DNA of 33,158 nucleotides from an uncultured Selenomonadaceae bacterium. Lineage in GTDB: Bacteria; Bacillota; Negativicutes; Selenomonadales; Selenomonadaceae. Shown here in pieces: positions 8,151-16,180 of the stretch. A program made the translations under genes and the position numbers. Each line of letters begins with the position of its first letter. Within the stretch, counting starts at the first letter, position 1. The stretch lies in contig CACYUQ010000013.1 in assembly GCA_902777615.1 (NCBI GenBank), positions 1 through 33,158 on the forward strand. The letters are read 5' to 3'. A model generated the notes under the pieces. It made no database searches. It saw only the letters and a list, made by a program, of their open reading frames with translations, and had not been told where the DNA came from.

Positions 8151-9299
8151 CTAAATAAATGCGAGGAACTCGTCGGCGTCCAGGTCTTGGAAATCCTCAG
8201 CGACACGCCGTTTCAGCGTTTTGTCCGCTTCACGGTTGTGGTCGAGCTTTTCCATGATACTGTTCAGCAGCAGCAGTACGGTTTCTTCGTCCGGTGTTGT
8301 GTTTTTCCCGGCGGCCTCCAGCAGCAGCGCAAATTCGGCGGCGCGGAAACGCAGCGCGAACAGCTTGAAATTATCCAAGAATCCGCCCGCGCAGGCGAAC
8401 GGGTACAGGCGCAAAAACAGCTCGTTGACCGCGAGATTTTCAAGGATGTGCCCGTGCAGCGCCTGAAGCGCTTCCTCGCTCGCCGCTTCGCGATCCGCCA
8501 GCAAGGAAGCGAGCTCGTTCAGCCGGATGGGGTTGTATTCTTCTTCCGCCTCGTAAAGCTCGGCCACGAGCCCCGCCATATAGCGAAGCCGCGTATAAGC
8601 GGACGCGCGCTGCCAGTTTTCCGTCTCGGGCGTTACATTTTTCGCGCAGGCGGCCAGTTCCGCCGCATCGGGCAATTTGTTGCGCCCGGTCCTGTAGCGG
8701 GCCTCAAGCGCCGCGAGAAAGCGCCCGAGATGCAATAAACGAAGGCGCAGAGACTGCCCGCGATCCTGCAATAAGGCAATCATCTGAAGCTGCAACGCGC
8801 GCAGCCCGTTCTCGCAGCGCAGCGCCTCCATCGGCGGACGTATGGCCGAGGAAATGCGCCGCGCCTCCGTCGTCTGCTCCTCAAAGCGCATTGGTGATTC
8901 GGGCAGCAGCGCGAGCCGGGCCGCTACGGGGCAGGTCATCGCCAGCGAGCGCTCGACGAGACCGGAAAAGCGATAGGACACCCGCGGGAATGAGTCGCAG
9001 ACGTCGGGCAGATAGTCTTCGCCATGGGCCTTTTGCAGGCTGCAAAGCCCGTTCCCGTCGAGGAACGCGCAGGTCCCGTCTTCGTCGTGCTTCGTTTCCC
9101 AGCCCGTTTCTTTTTCTGTAAGATTCGCAAAAACCGCTTTGCGGGCTTTGGACTTCAGCCGCGCCAGACGTTCCCACGCCGCCATGTCCACCGGGATACG
9201 CCAGCCCCGGCAGCAGCGGCATCCGCAGGCCGCACCGTCGCAGTGAAAATCCCAAAGATACGCGGGTCCAAATACGCGCTCGTCATTTTGCTCCGGCAT
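8151..9299 (-). CDS. fliB: FliB-type flagellin lysine-N-methylase
   Basis: 382 aa of the family that methylates surface lysines of flagellin. Signatures: an N-terminal cysteine cluster FHCDGAACGCRCCRGW, then CAFLDGNGLCSLQ and LPDVCDSFPR, and a C-terminal ENLAVNELFLRLYPF segment. The cysteines resemble the metal- or Fe-S-binding CxxxCxxCC pattern of this family. ATG 9299 has GGGAGGG upstream. No flagellar gene is visible nearby, so it is an orphan modification gene here; its presence suggests flagella encoded elsewhere. It ends only about 70 nt before the lexA promoter with no clear terminator. Confidence 0.85.
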   Translation of the reverse strand: MPEQNDERVFGPAYLWDFHCDGAACGCRCCRGWRIPVDMAAWERLARLKSKARKAVFANLTEKETGWETKHDEDGTCAFLDGNGLCSLQKAHGEDYLPDVCDSFPRVSYRFSGLVERSLAMTCPVAARLALLPESPMRFEEQTTEARRISSAIRPPMEALRCENGLRALQLQMIALLQDRGQSLRLRLLHLGRFLAALEARYRTGRNKLPDAAELAACAKNVTPETENWQRASAYTRLRYMAGLVAELYEAEEEYNPIRLNELASLLADREAASEEALQALHGHILENLAVNELFLRLYPFACAGGFLDNFKLFALRFRAAEFALLLEAAGKNTTPDEETVLLLLNSIMEKLDHNREADKTLKRRVAEDFQDLDADEFLAFI

Positions 9300-9319
9300 G
9301 ACGTTCCCTCCCTGCGTCC

Positions 9320-9348
9320 ATATTAACTGAAAGGCTTGCGACGGTCAA
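9320..9348 (-). promoter_or_regulatory. Promoter of fliB
   Basis: Minus strand TTGACC (9348-9343), 17-bp spacer, TAATAT (9325-9320). Divergent from the promoter of the cobT-like gene. Confidence 0.55.
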
Positions 9349-9369
9349 GGCGCATGAAACGAAAAAATC

Positions 9370-9378
9370 TGCTATAAT
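9370..9378 (+). promoter_or_regulatory. Extended -10 promoter of the cobT-like gene
   Basis: TGCTATAAT: TGN plus a perfect TATAAT (9373-9378). The -35 is weak. The leader is only about 30 nt, leaving no room for a cobalamin riboswitch. Confidence 0.6.
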
Positions 9379-9415
9379 ATATATATTATTTTTATGCAAA
9401 ATGAGGAGGTGCGTC

Positions 9416-11323
9416 ATGTCCCTCTTGGACGATACGATAGCAAAAATCCAGCCCCCGGACGAAGCGGCGGGTCGCACGGCACTCGCGCATCTCGCTGGGC
9501 ATCTGGGCGACGTGGCGGTGATGGGCGCGCTCGGCGAGTTGCTGGAAAAATACGCGGCGATCACCGGCAAAGAGACGTCGACGGCGTTGAAAAAATGCAC
9601 GATCATCTGCTGCGCCGACCACGGCGTCGCGGAGATGAACGTCAGCGCATATCCGGTCTCGACCACGGTGCAGATGACCGCGAACTACCTGATTTCACAA
9701 GGGTCAACGGCAAACGCGCTGTCGAACTTTTCCGGTGCGGAACTCTTGGTTGTCGATCTCGGCATCGCTTCGGACACGACTTGGATTCCGGGGCTGATCC
9801 AGAGAAAAATCGCCTTCGGCACTAAGAATTTCACGAAAGGACCGGCCATGAGCCGCGAGGAAGCTGTCCGCGCCATTGAGACCGGCATTGAACTGGCGGA
9901 AAAATGCGCGGAGGAAGGCGTCGGATGTTTCCTGCCGGGGGAAATGGGCATCGCGAATACGACTTCGTCGGCCTGTATCGCCGCGGCGACCTGCGGATTG
10001 ACGCCGGAACAGGCGACCGGACGCGGAACGAATATTTCCGACGAGCGTCTGAAAATCAAGATTGAAGTTGTGCGGCAGGCCCTCGAAACGAACCGCCCCG
10101 ACCCGACAGACGGCGTCGATCTCTTATCGAAAGTCGGCGGCTTCGAGCTTGGCTGCATCGCGGGCATCATCCTCGGCGCGGCGGTGCATCACGCGTTCGT
10201 TGTGCTGGACGGCTTCAACACCGGTGCGGCGGCATTGATCGCGCAGGCGATTTGCCCGCTCGTCTCTCATTACCTGATGGGCTCTCATCTCGCCGCCGAG
10301 CCGGCGCATCGAGCCATGCTCGAAAAGCTCCATCTGCGCCATTACATGGATATGAAATTCCGCCTCGGTGAAGCGACCGGCTCATCCATCGCGGTGAACC
10401 TCTTGGACGCGGCTTCGCTGGTCTCCGGCTATCTCGACCTCGATGCGGAGGACGACTTCTTCGACCATCAGACGATGCCCGCAAAGGCTGTACCGCTGAC
10501 GGACAAGACCTTCAACTTTTATCTTGAGACCTTCCCAAAGCCGTCCCGGGCGGCAATGGAAGCGTGCCGATTCCGGCTCGACAACCTGACGAAACCAATC
10601 CACTGTCTCGGCTATCTGGAAGAAATCGCCGTGGAGCTGGCGGGCATCTTGGACGAGGAACGCCCGGACACGGATCTCGCCCGTACGCTGCTCGTCTTCA
10701 CGAACGGTGACATGAGCGATGCGCAGCACCAGATCACGGCGGCTTTCGCGACCCACGCGGAGGCGGAGGTCAAAGTCGCGCGCCTGCGCCCGGACCGCCC
10801 GCTGACCGACGCTTTTGACTTCGGACGCGAGACGGCGGAGGACATCACCTTCTCGTCGTCGCTCTTGGCGCTGGCGTTGACGGAAACGAACAAGACGGAC
10901 ACCTTCGGTACGAAGGCAAAAGCGATGCGCGAGGCGCTCCTGACCGAAGACGGGAACCTCAAATTCGAGCCGCAGGAATTCCTCTCCCACGTCCCGAAAC
11001 ATTTGCAGCCGGATGCCGCCGCGCTGCTCGGCGCGATGATCGCCGGCGCGCACAACCACGCGATGATCGTGCTGGACGACGAATCGACGGAAATCATCGC
11101 GCGCTACGCCGAGGCGCTCTGCCCGGCCCTCGCGCCTTACGTGCTGCACGTCCAGCCCGCGCTCCTGACGCTGGGCATGACCGCCCCCGGCGGTGCCGTC
11201 GCCTGTCTCGGTCTGAAGCTCGTGGACGCTGCGCTCCATATCCTGAACGACATGAAGACCTTTACCGAAGCAAAAGTCCCGGTAGCCAATGACGGTCCCG
11301 GTGCTGGACGACAGGTGGAATAG
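9416..11323 (+). CDS. cobT: Double CobT-family phosphoribosyltransferase (ArsA-ArsB-like fusion)
   Basis: CobT enzymes make the alpha-ribotide of the cobamide lower ligand from nicotinate mononucleotide. At 635 aa this is nearly twice a normal CobT (about 350). Domain 1 (about 1-360) has CCADHGV (near 67), LPGEMGIANTTSSA, a GTNISDE loop, VLDGFNTGAAAL, and RLGEATGSS with E319 in the place of the catalytic Glu. Domain 2 (about 375-635) starts like CobT again (LTKPIHCLGYLEEIAVELAG) and ends with GAMIAGAHNHAMIVLD and LTLGMTAPGGA, but has M588 where the Glu should be and no ADHGV. Sporomusa and Veillonella encode two adjacent CobT homologues, ArsA and ArsB, that act as a heterodimer on phenolic bases; a fused version is my inference. 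ATG 9416 follows AGGAGGTG. Confidence 0.85.
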   Translation: MSLLDDTIAKIQPPDEAAGRTALAHLAGHLGDVAVMGALGELLEKYAAITGKETSTALKKCTIICCADHGVAEMNVSAYPVSTTVQMTANYLISQGSTANALSNFSGAELLVVDLGIASDTTWIPGLIQRKIAFGTKNFTKGPAMSREEAVRAIETGIELAEKCAEEGVGCFLPGEMGIANTTSSACIAAATCGLTPEQATGRGTNISDERLKIKIEVVRQALETNRPDPTDGVDLLSKVGGFELGCIAGIILGAAVHHAFVVLDGFNTGAAALIAQAICPLVSHYLMGSHLAAEPAHRAMLEKLHLRHYMDMKFRLGEATGSSIAVNLLDAASLVSGYLDLDAEDDFFDHQTMPAKAVPLTDKTFNFYLETFPKPSRAAMEACRFRLDNLTKPIHCLGYLEEIAVELAGILDEERPDTDLARTLLVFTNGDMSDAQHQITAAFATHAEAEVKVARLRPDRPLTDAFDFGRETAEDITFSSSLLALALTETNKTDTFGTKAKAMREALLTEDGNLKFEPQEFLSHVPKHLQPDAAALLGAMIAGAHNHAMIVLDDESTEIIARYAEALCPALAPYVLHVQPALLTLGMTAPGGAVACLGLKLVDAALHILNDMKTFTEAKVPVANDGPGAGRQVE

Positions 11324-11449
11324 TAAAATATCCACAACGGCTTCGGTATAAGCGACTCACACGCGAGCAAAGCTCGCGGTTCGCTGCGCATACCGAAGCA
11401 AAAGTCCCGGTAGCCAATGACGGTCCCGGTGCTGGACGACAGGTGGAAT
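11263..11449 (+). repeat. 59-bp direct repeats flanking a palindromic insert
   Basis: The last 59 nt of the cobT-like gene (11263-11321) recur exactly at 11391-11449. The 69-nt segment between them holds nested inverted repeats: GCTTCGGTAT (11340-11349) with ATACCGAAGC (11390-11399), AGCGA with TCGCT, and CGCGAGC with GCTCGCG (11362-11378) over an AAA loop. Both copies still spell the same C-terminal residues QVE and a stop (TAG in copy 1, TGA in copy 2). Confidence 0.9.
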
Positions 11450-11457
11450 GAAAATTT

Positions 11458-11486
11458 TTGCGCATAGCGGCGCTTTATACTATAAT
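11458..11486 (+). promoter_or_regulatory. Promoter of the DUF6765-like gene
   Basis: TTGCGC (11458-11463), 17-bp spacer, perfect TATAAT (11481-11486). It begins 9 nt after the second repeat copy. Confidence 0.6.
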
Positions 11487-11523
11487 GAACGACAGCAAGT
11501 TATTTGACGATTGAGGTGTACCA

Positions 11524-12534
11524 ATGGACATTGACTTTCACTACAGCACGGTCTACGTGCTTGCCCGCTGGGCGAAATTCGGCAGTGAGAACGCGAACCT
11601 GATTGCTCACGCGTCCCAGCTTGTCGATGACAATTTCGACTCGACGCCGTTCTCCGACGAGGAGGAAAAGCGGAACATCGCCGAGGGCGTCCACGTTCGC
11701 TATTCCTGCCAGAACATCTGGGGCAACGTCAGCGGCAAGGGCAATCGCGAGATCTGGATCCCGTTCCACTTCCTGCCTGGTCTCGAAGGCGACACGCAGG
11801 AGGAGCAGCTGATCTGTAAAAAGGACAGCGAGCTTTCCCATAAGCTCGCCGACCGCCTCTTGGAAACGACGTTGGACAACACGAACTTTCCGTTCCGCCT
11901 CGGCGTCGGCCTGCACGTCTTCGCCGACACTTGGGCGCATCAGGAATTCGCCGGCATCAACAACATCGTCAACAAAGTGCAGGATTTGATCTTCGTGACC
12001 TCCGGCTCCGTCGTCGAAAAGGTGTTGGATGACATCCTTGGCGCGTCGGCCTTCGTCAGCAAGATTCTCGACGAAGTCATGCCCCTTGGTCACGCTGCCG
12101 CGGTCCATTGCCCCGATATGCCTTACCTTTGGTGGAAAAGCGGCGAGCGCTTCACCGACGGACGCAAGAATTGGGACGAATTCATGGAAGCGTCCGATGA
12201 AATCTTCCGCATCCTGCAAAAAGTCAGCGGCGAGGAAGTCACCGGGCTCTCCGAGGCGCAGCAGAAGAAAATCATGAAGAGCTTCAAGGGCATCCAATCC
12301 GACAATATCGACGAACGCTATCAGGAATGGCTGCAACGTATCCACGAGAACTACTTCGAGATCGAGGATTTCGACGAAAACGACGCGACGGCGGCATACA
12401 GCATCCCTTACGTCTTCGAGGACATCGATTTTCGACGTCAATTCTACGACGAAATCAACGACCACTTCGATTGGGTCCGGGACGAGTTGGAAGACCATGA
12501 CATCTTCGTGCTGAAAAGCCGACCGATCTATTGA
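11524..12534 (+). CDS. DUF6765-like protein of unknown function
   Basis: 336 aa, acidic, no signal peptide or membrane segment. It opens with MDIDFHYSTVYVLARWA and contains FHFLPG and GLHVFADTWAHQEFAG, a His/Asp-rich pattern I associate with DUF6765 and that loosely recalls the metal-binding helices of zinc-dependent phospholipase C/S1-P1 nuclease folds. That resemblance is weak and no enzymatic function should be assigned. ATG 11524 has GAGGTG 6 nt upstream. It has its own promoter and a strong terminator, so it forms a single-gene unit beside the rearranged 3' end of the cobT-like gene. Confidence 0.7.
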   Translation: MDIDFHYSTVYVLARWAKFGSENANLIAHASQLVDDNFDSTPFSDEEEKRNIAEGVHVRYSCQNIWGNVSGKGNREIWIPFHFLPGLEGDTQEEQLICKKDSELSHKLADRLLETTLDNTNFPFRLGVGLHVFADTWAHQEFAGINNIVNKVQDLIFVTSGSVVEKVLDDILGASAFVSKILDEVMPLGHAAAVHCPDMPYLWWKSGERFTDGRKNWDEFMEASDEIFRILQKVSGEEVTGLSEAQQKKIMKSFKGIQSDNIDERYQEWLQRIHENYFEIEDFDENDATAAYSIPYVFEDIDFRRQFYDEINDHFDWVRDELEDHDIFVLKSRPIY

Positions 12535-12550
12535 ATGGAAAAGTGAATAA

Positions 12551-12602
12551 AAAAGAACGGCGCGCCGCCTAAATATTAGGTCGGTGCGCCGTTCTTTCTT
12601 TT
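12551..12602. terminator. Bidirectional terminator between DUF6765-like gene and chvE
   Basis: AAAGAACGGCGC (12552-12563) pairs with GCGCCGTTCTTT (12586-12597), extended by several inner pairs, with A and T tracts outside. Confidence 0.88.
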
Positions 12603-12606
12603 GTGA

Positions 12607-13650
12607 TTATTTTGCCCAATGCACGGTGTCCAAATTATTCTTATCAATGACAACCGGCTTGCAGAGGAACGCCGGTACGCCTTTTGAACCGTTGTCCTGG
12701 CGAATCTTCGAGGAGTCGGTTTTACCCGCGACGATGTCCTTGATCAGACGCAGGCACTCCTTGACCGGGAGCGTGGGCGGCTTGTCGATGGTCATGCCCT
12801 GGCGGTCGGCGGCGATGGCACGCACACCTTCCGGGTCGGCGTCAAGTCCCGTGATAAACGGCCAAGTTCCCTTGTAGTATTCATCCAACGCTTCACGGAT
12901 TCCGCCCGCCAGCGCGTCATTCGGCGACAAGATCGCGCTGAGCGGTCGGTCGTTTTCATAGGTATGACGCAAGAGGCGGCGCGCGCGCTCCTTTGCGCTT
13001 TGCGGGTCCCAATTTTTCGTCGCCACTTGTGCGAAACTCGTCTCGCCGGACGTTACGACAAGGCGTCCATGGTCAATGTACGGTTTCAAGACTTCCATCG
13101 CGCCTTTATAGAAAAGATGTGCGTTGTTGTCCTTCGGGTCGCCGGCGAAAATCTCGATATTGTCCGAGCCGTGCGTCTCCTTCAGCCGAAGTGCCTTTTC
13201 TATGGAATAGGCCTGCACTCGGCCGATTTCCTGCGCGTCGTAGCCAACGTAATAGGAGACATGTGGGGAATTCATGATCAGGCGGTCGTAAGCGACGACG
13301 GGGATTTCCCACTTCGAGGCTTCCGACAGGGCGTCTTTCAGCGCGTCGCCGTCCACCGCGCCCACGACAATCGCGATGGGTTTCTGCTCGACGGCACGGC
13401 GGAACTGCCCGACCTGCGCCTGCGCCGTCCGCGCGAAGTGCAAATCGACGATAAAGCCGTTCTTTTCCAGCTCCTCTTGCAGCAAGATGCCGCCCCGCTG
13501 CCAAATATCCGAAGAATCGGCGAAAAGCACGGCGACGGTTCGGTGCGGTTTGCCGGCAACTTTAGGATCCTGCTGCCCACCGCATCCTGTCAGGGCCACG
13601 AGCCCCAACATACACAGAGCCAGCGTCAAAAGCATCGTCCATCGTTTCAT
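12607..13650 (-). CDS. chvE: ChvE-like monosaccharide-binding lipoprotein
   Basis: Substrate-binding protein of the periplasmic-binding-protein type I fold used by multiple-sugar ABC importers. 347 aa with a signal peptide and lipobox LTGC, so anchored to the outer face of the inner membrane. ChvE-type signatures: AYDRLIMNSPHVSYYVGYDA, IEIFAGDPKDNNA, VLKPYIDHGRLVVTSGET, AILSPNDALAGGI and ITGLDADPEGVRAI. ATG 13650 has AGGAGGGG upstream. No ATPase or permease gene (mmsA/mmsB) is adjacent on either side, so it is an orphan here; it may feed a transporter elsewhere or a chemoreceptor. The exact sugar cannot be read from the sequence. Confidence 0.88.
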   Translation of the reverse strand: MKRWTMLLTLALCMLGLVALTGCGGQQDPKVAGKPHRTVAVLFADSSDIWQRGGILLQEELEKNGFIVDLHFARTAQAQVGQFRRAVEQKPIAIVVGAVDGDALKDALSEASKWEIPVVAYDRLIMNSPHVSYYVGYDAQEIGRVQAYSIEKALRLKETHGSDNIEIFAGDPKDNNAHLFYKGAMEVLKPYIDHGRLVVTSGETSFAQVATKNWDPQSAKERARRLLRHTYENDRPLSAILSPNDALAGGIREALDEYYKGTWPFITGLDADPEGVRAIAADRQGMTIDKPPTLPVKECLRLIKDIVAGKTDSSKIRQDNGSKGVPAFLCKPVVIDKNNLDTVHWAK

Positions 13651-13808
13651 GGCGTTCCCCTCCTGTGGTCATCCGTCGTTCCGATTGTCATTTTCCGTTC
13701 AGCTTAGGACGCCGTGACGCTCTGCGCCCCATATTTCATTGCTCACACGTTCTGCGTTTTTTTCTCCTGCTTCATAAATTTTGTCAATTATTTTCTGATC
13801 ATTTATAT

Positions 13809-13837
13809 ATTATACTTCGGATTTTGCATTGGCGCAA
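13809..13837 (-). promoter_or_regulatory. Promoter of chvE
   Basis: Minus strand TTGCGC (13837-13832), 17-bp spacer, TATAAT (13814-13809). It starts 8 nt after the ATPase stop and leaves a leader of about 150 nt with no fold that I recognise. Confidence 0.6.
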
Positions 13838-13844
13838 GGTGCAT

Positions 13845-15776
13845 TTACGCCACGGCGGGCTTCGGCGCCACGGCGGATTTTGGCGCGTCCATCAGCACGA
13901 CGCCGCCCTTATCCACGGAAAGAGCGCGGAGCGCGTTCAGTACGGCCAGTACCATCACGCCGACATCGGCGAAGATCGCCATCCACATGGTCGCGAGGCC
14001 GACAGCGCCGAGAATCAGGCACGCCGCCTTGACGCCGAGGGCCATCACGATGTTCTGCTTGACGATGCTCATGGTCTTGCGCGCAATACGCATCGCCAGC
14101 GAAATCTGCTGCGGGTCGTCGTACATCAGCACTACGTCCGCCGCCTCGATGGCCGCGTCGGAGCCCATCGCACCCATCGCAACACCGATGTCGGCGCGGG
14201 CCAGTACCGGAGCGTCGTTGATGCCGTCGCCGACGAAAGCCAGCATGCCGTCTTCGCCTGTTTTCTGCGCCAACAGTTCCTCGACTTTTTCGACCTTATC
14301 CGCGGGCAAGAGTTCGCTGTAGACCAGGTCAAGGCCCAGTTCCTCCGCCACCGCGTCGGCCACGGGCTTCGCGTCGCCGGTCAGCATGACCGTCTTCTTG
14401 ACGCCCGCCTCATGCAGCAGCGTGATGGCTCTCTTGGAGGTCGCCTTCACCACGTCGGAGATGACGACATGACCGACATACTGCCCGTCGATGGCCACAT
14501 GGATGATCGTGCCGGTCTTCTCGCAGGCGTGCCAGTCTGCGCCGATGGCATCCATCAGCTTCTCGTTGCCGACGCAGACCGTCTTGCCGTTGATCTCGGC
14601 GCGGATGCCCTGTCCGGCGATTTCCTCGATGTTCTCGACGCTGCAGTCGTCCGCTTCGTTCGGATAAGCGGCGCGCAGAGAGTTTGCAATCGGGTGCGTC
14701 GAATACCGCTCGACGTGCGCGGTCAGGTGCAGCAGTTCTTCCGCCTCGATTACGTCGGGGTGGACGGCGGCCACGTCGAACACGCCCTTCGTCAGCGTGC
14801 CGGTCTTATCGAAAACCACAGTCTCGGCGCTCGCCAAAAGCTCCAAATAGCTCGACCCTTTGACGAGCACGCCGTTTGCCGACGCGCTGCCGATGCCCGC
14901 GAAGAACGACAGCGGCACGGAAATGACGAGCGCGCAAGGGCAGCTGATGACGAGCAGGATGAACGCGCGCTCAATCCAGACCGCCCAGTCCGGCGAAAGC
15001 CCCATCAGGCCCATGCGGACCAGCGGCACCGCCACCGCCAGTACCACCGCGAAGGCGCAGACGAAGGGTGTATAGACCCGGGCAAAACGCGTGATGAAGT
15101 TCTCCGAGCGGGACTTTTTCATGCTGGAGTTCTCTACCAGCTCAAGGATTTTCGCCGCTGTGGATTCGTCGGCTTCCTTCGTCGTTTCGATGCGGATGAC
15201 GCCGGAAAGATTGATACAGCCGGAAAGCGCCTCGTCGCCGACGCTCGCTTTACGCGGCAGGCTCTCGCCGGTCAGCGCCTTTGTGTCGAGTGTCGTCTGT
15301 CCGTCCACGATTTTACCGTCGATGGGGATGCGCTCCCCCGGCTGGACTACGATGACCGTGCCGATTTCCACGTCGTCGGGGTCGACGCGCTCAAGCTGGC
15401 CGTTCTCGCCTTCGATATTCGCGTAATCGGGGCGGATGTCCATCAGCGCCGAGATGTTGCCGCGGCTCTTGCCGACTGCGTAGCTCTGGAACAGCTCGCC
15501 GATCTGGTAGAACAGCATGACCGCCGCGCCCTCGCGATACTCGCCCAGCACCATCGCACCCAGCGTCGCGATCGCCATCAAGAAGCTCTCGTCGAAAAAC
15601 TCGCCGTGGCTGACGCCGAGCGCAGCCTTGCGCAGAATATCGTAGCCGATGACAAGATACGGGACGACGTAGAGCGCGCCGAGCATCCAGCCCTCGACCG
15701 GCGCGAATTCCAGAGCGACGAGCAGCGCCGCTGCGATAAAAATTCGCACCACCATGATTTTTTGTTTTTCTGTCAT
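13845..15776 (-). CDS. P1B-type heavy-metal ATPase (Zn/Cd/Pb type)
   Basis: Metal-exporting P-type ATPase, 643 aa. Seen in order: TGES (169-172), transmembrane metal site SCPCALV (C279, C281), phosphorylation motif DKTGTLT (D323), HP pair (361-362), GDGINDAP (516-523), and a C-terminal FADVGVMVLAVLNALRAL helix typical of CadA/ZntA rather than copper pumps. The usual N-terminal HMA domain is missing; it is the separate gene just upstream. A short Ala/Pro/Lys tail follows the last helix. ATG 15776 has GGGGG upstream; the open frame to 15836 enters the repeat and was rejected. The exact metal is inference. Confidence 0.93.
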   Translation of the reverse strand: MTEKQKIMVVRIFIAAALLVALEFAPVEGWMLGALYVVPYLVIGYDILRKAALGVSHGEFFDESFLMAIATLGAMVLGEYREGAAVMLFYQIGELFQSYAVGKSRGNISALMDIRPDYANIEGENGQLERVDPDDVEIGTVIVVQPGERIPIDGKIVDGQTTLDTKALTGESLPRKASVGDEALSGCINLSGVIRIETTKEADESTAAKILELVENSSMKKSRSENFITRFARVYTPFVCAFAVVLAVAVPLVRMGLMGLSPDWAVWIERAFILLVISCPCALVISVPLSFFAGIGSASANGVLVKGSSYLELLASAETVVFDKTGTLTKGVFDVAAVHPDVIEAEELLHLTAHVERYSTHPIANSLRAAYPNEADDCSVENIEEIAGQGIRAEINGKTVCVGNEKLMDAIGADWHACEKTGTIIHVAIDGQYVGHVVISDVVKATSKRAITLLHEAGVKKTVMLTGDAKPVADAVAEELGLDLVYSELLPADKVEKVEELLAQKTGEDGMLAFVGDGINDAPVLARADIGVAMGAMGSDAAIEAADVVLMYDDPQQISLAMRIARKTMSIVKQNIVMALGVKAACLILGAVGLATMWMAIFADVGVMVLAVLNALRALSVDKGGVVLMDAPKSAVAPKPAVA

Positions 15777-15801
15777 AACGCCATACCCCCGTTGCGCGAC
15801 G

Positions 15802-15903
15802 ACTCCCCCCGTCAGCTTCGTTGACACCCCCCTCATGGAGGGGGGCTTGCCTTTGCCTCCCTCTACGAGGGAGGTGTCATGCCTTCGGCATGACGGAGGG
15901 AGT
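15802..15903. repeat. Cruciform intergenic repeat with three hairpins
   Basis: Three perfect 8-bp hairpins in a row: 15827-15834/15838-15845, 15856-15863/15867-15874 and 15876-15883/15887-15894. An outer stem ACTCCCCCCGTCA (15802-15814) with TGACGGAGGGAGT (15891-15903), 12 of 13 paired, closes all three. This resembles the CCTCCCTC/GAGGGAGG palindromic repeats scattered between genes in many Firmicutes. It separates the HMA gene from the ATPase gene. Confidence 0.8.
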
Positions 15904-15915
15904 TTTCAGCGTTCC

Positions 15916-16137
15916 TTAATCAATAAATACTTCGCAGTCCGGCTCGACCTTCTTGCAGGCCTCGCGCACCTTCGGCATGACCACAGCGGGATCCGCGCCT
16001 TCGGCAAACTCGACGGTCATCTTCTGCGCCATGAACCCGACGGCGGCCTTGTCGACGCCCTCGACCTTCGCGGCGGCCTCCTCCATCTTCAGCCCGCAAG
16101 CCGCGCAATCCACTTCGATTTTGTACTTCTTTTTCAT
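15916..16137 (-). CDS. Stand-alone HMA metal-binding protein
   Basis: 73 aa, one heavy-metal-associated (ferredoxin-like) domain. The metal-binding loop is DCAACGLKMEEA with a CxxC pair; the DCAxC context is typical of the zinc/cadmium HMA domains found at the N-terminus of CadA/ZntA ATPases rather than of CopZ (GMTCxxC). It precedes an ATPase lacking this domain, so it probably delivers or senses metal for it. ATG 16137 has AGGAGG upstream. The 130 nt between the two genes are filled by a repeat element, so co-expression would need read-through. Confidence 0.88.
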   Translation of the reverse strand: MKKKYKIEVDCAACGLKMEEAAAKVEGVDKAAVGFMAQKMTVEFAEGADPAVVMPKVREACKKVEPDCEVFID

Positions 16138-16180
16138 ACTGTATACCTCCTAAACTAATTGAGTTGATTGGGTTGATTTG

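Noticed and set aside
9379-9415. Cobalamin riboswitch before the cobT-like gene
   Set aside because: The leader is only about 30 nt; too short, and no conserved B12-box.
10382-11335. Minus-strand frame of 317 codons opposite the cobT-like gene
   Set aside because: Shadow of a well-supported gene.
11328-11336. DnaA-box-like ATATCCACA
   Set aside because: Single near-match within a rearranged spacer; no cluster, so no evidence of an origin here.
13665-15824. Long plus-strand frame of 719 codons opposite the P-type ATPase
   Set aside because: Arg/Asp/His-rich with no motif; an antisense shadow of a GC-rich gene with clear ATPase signatures on the minus strand.
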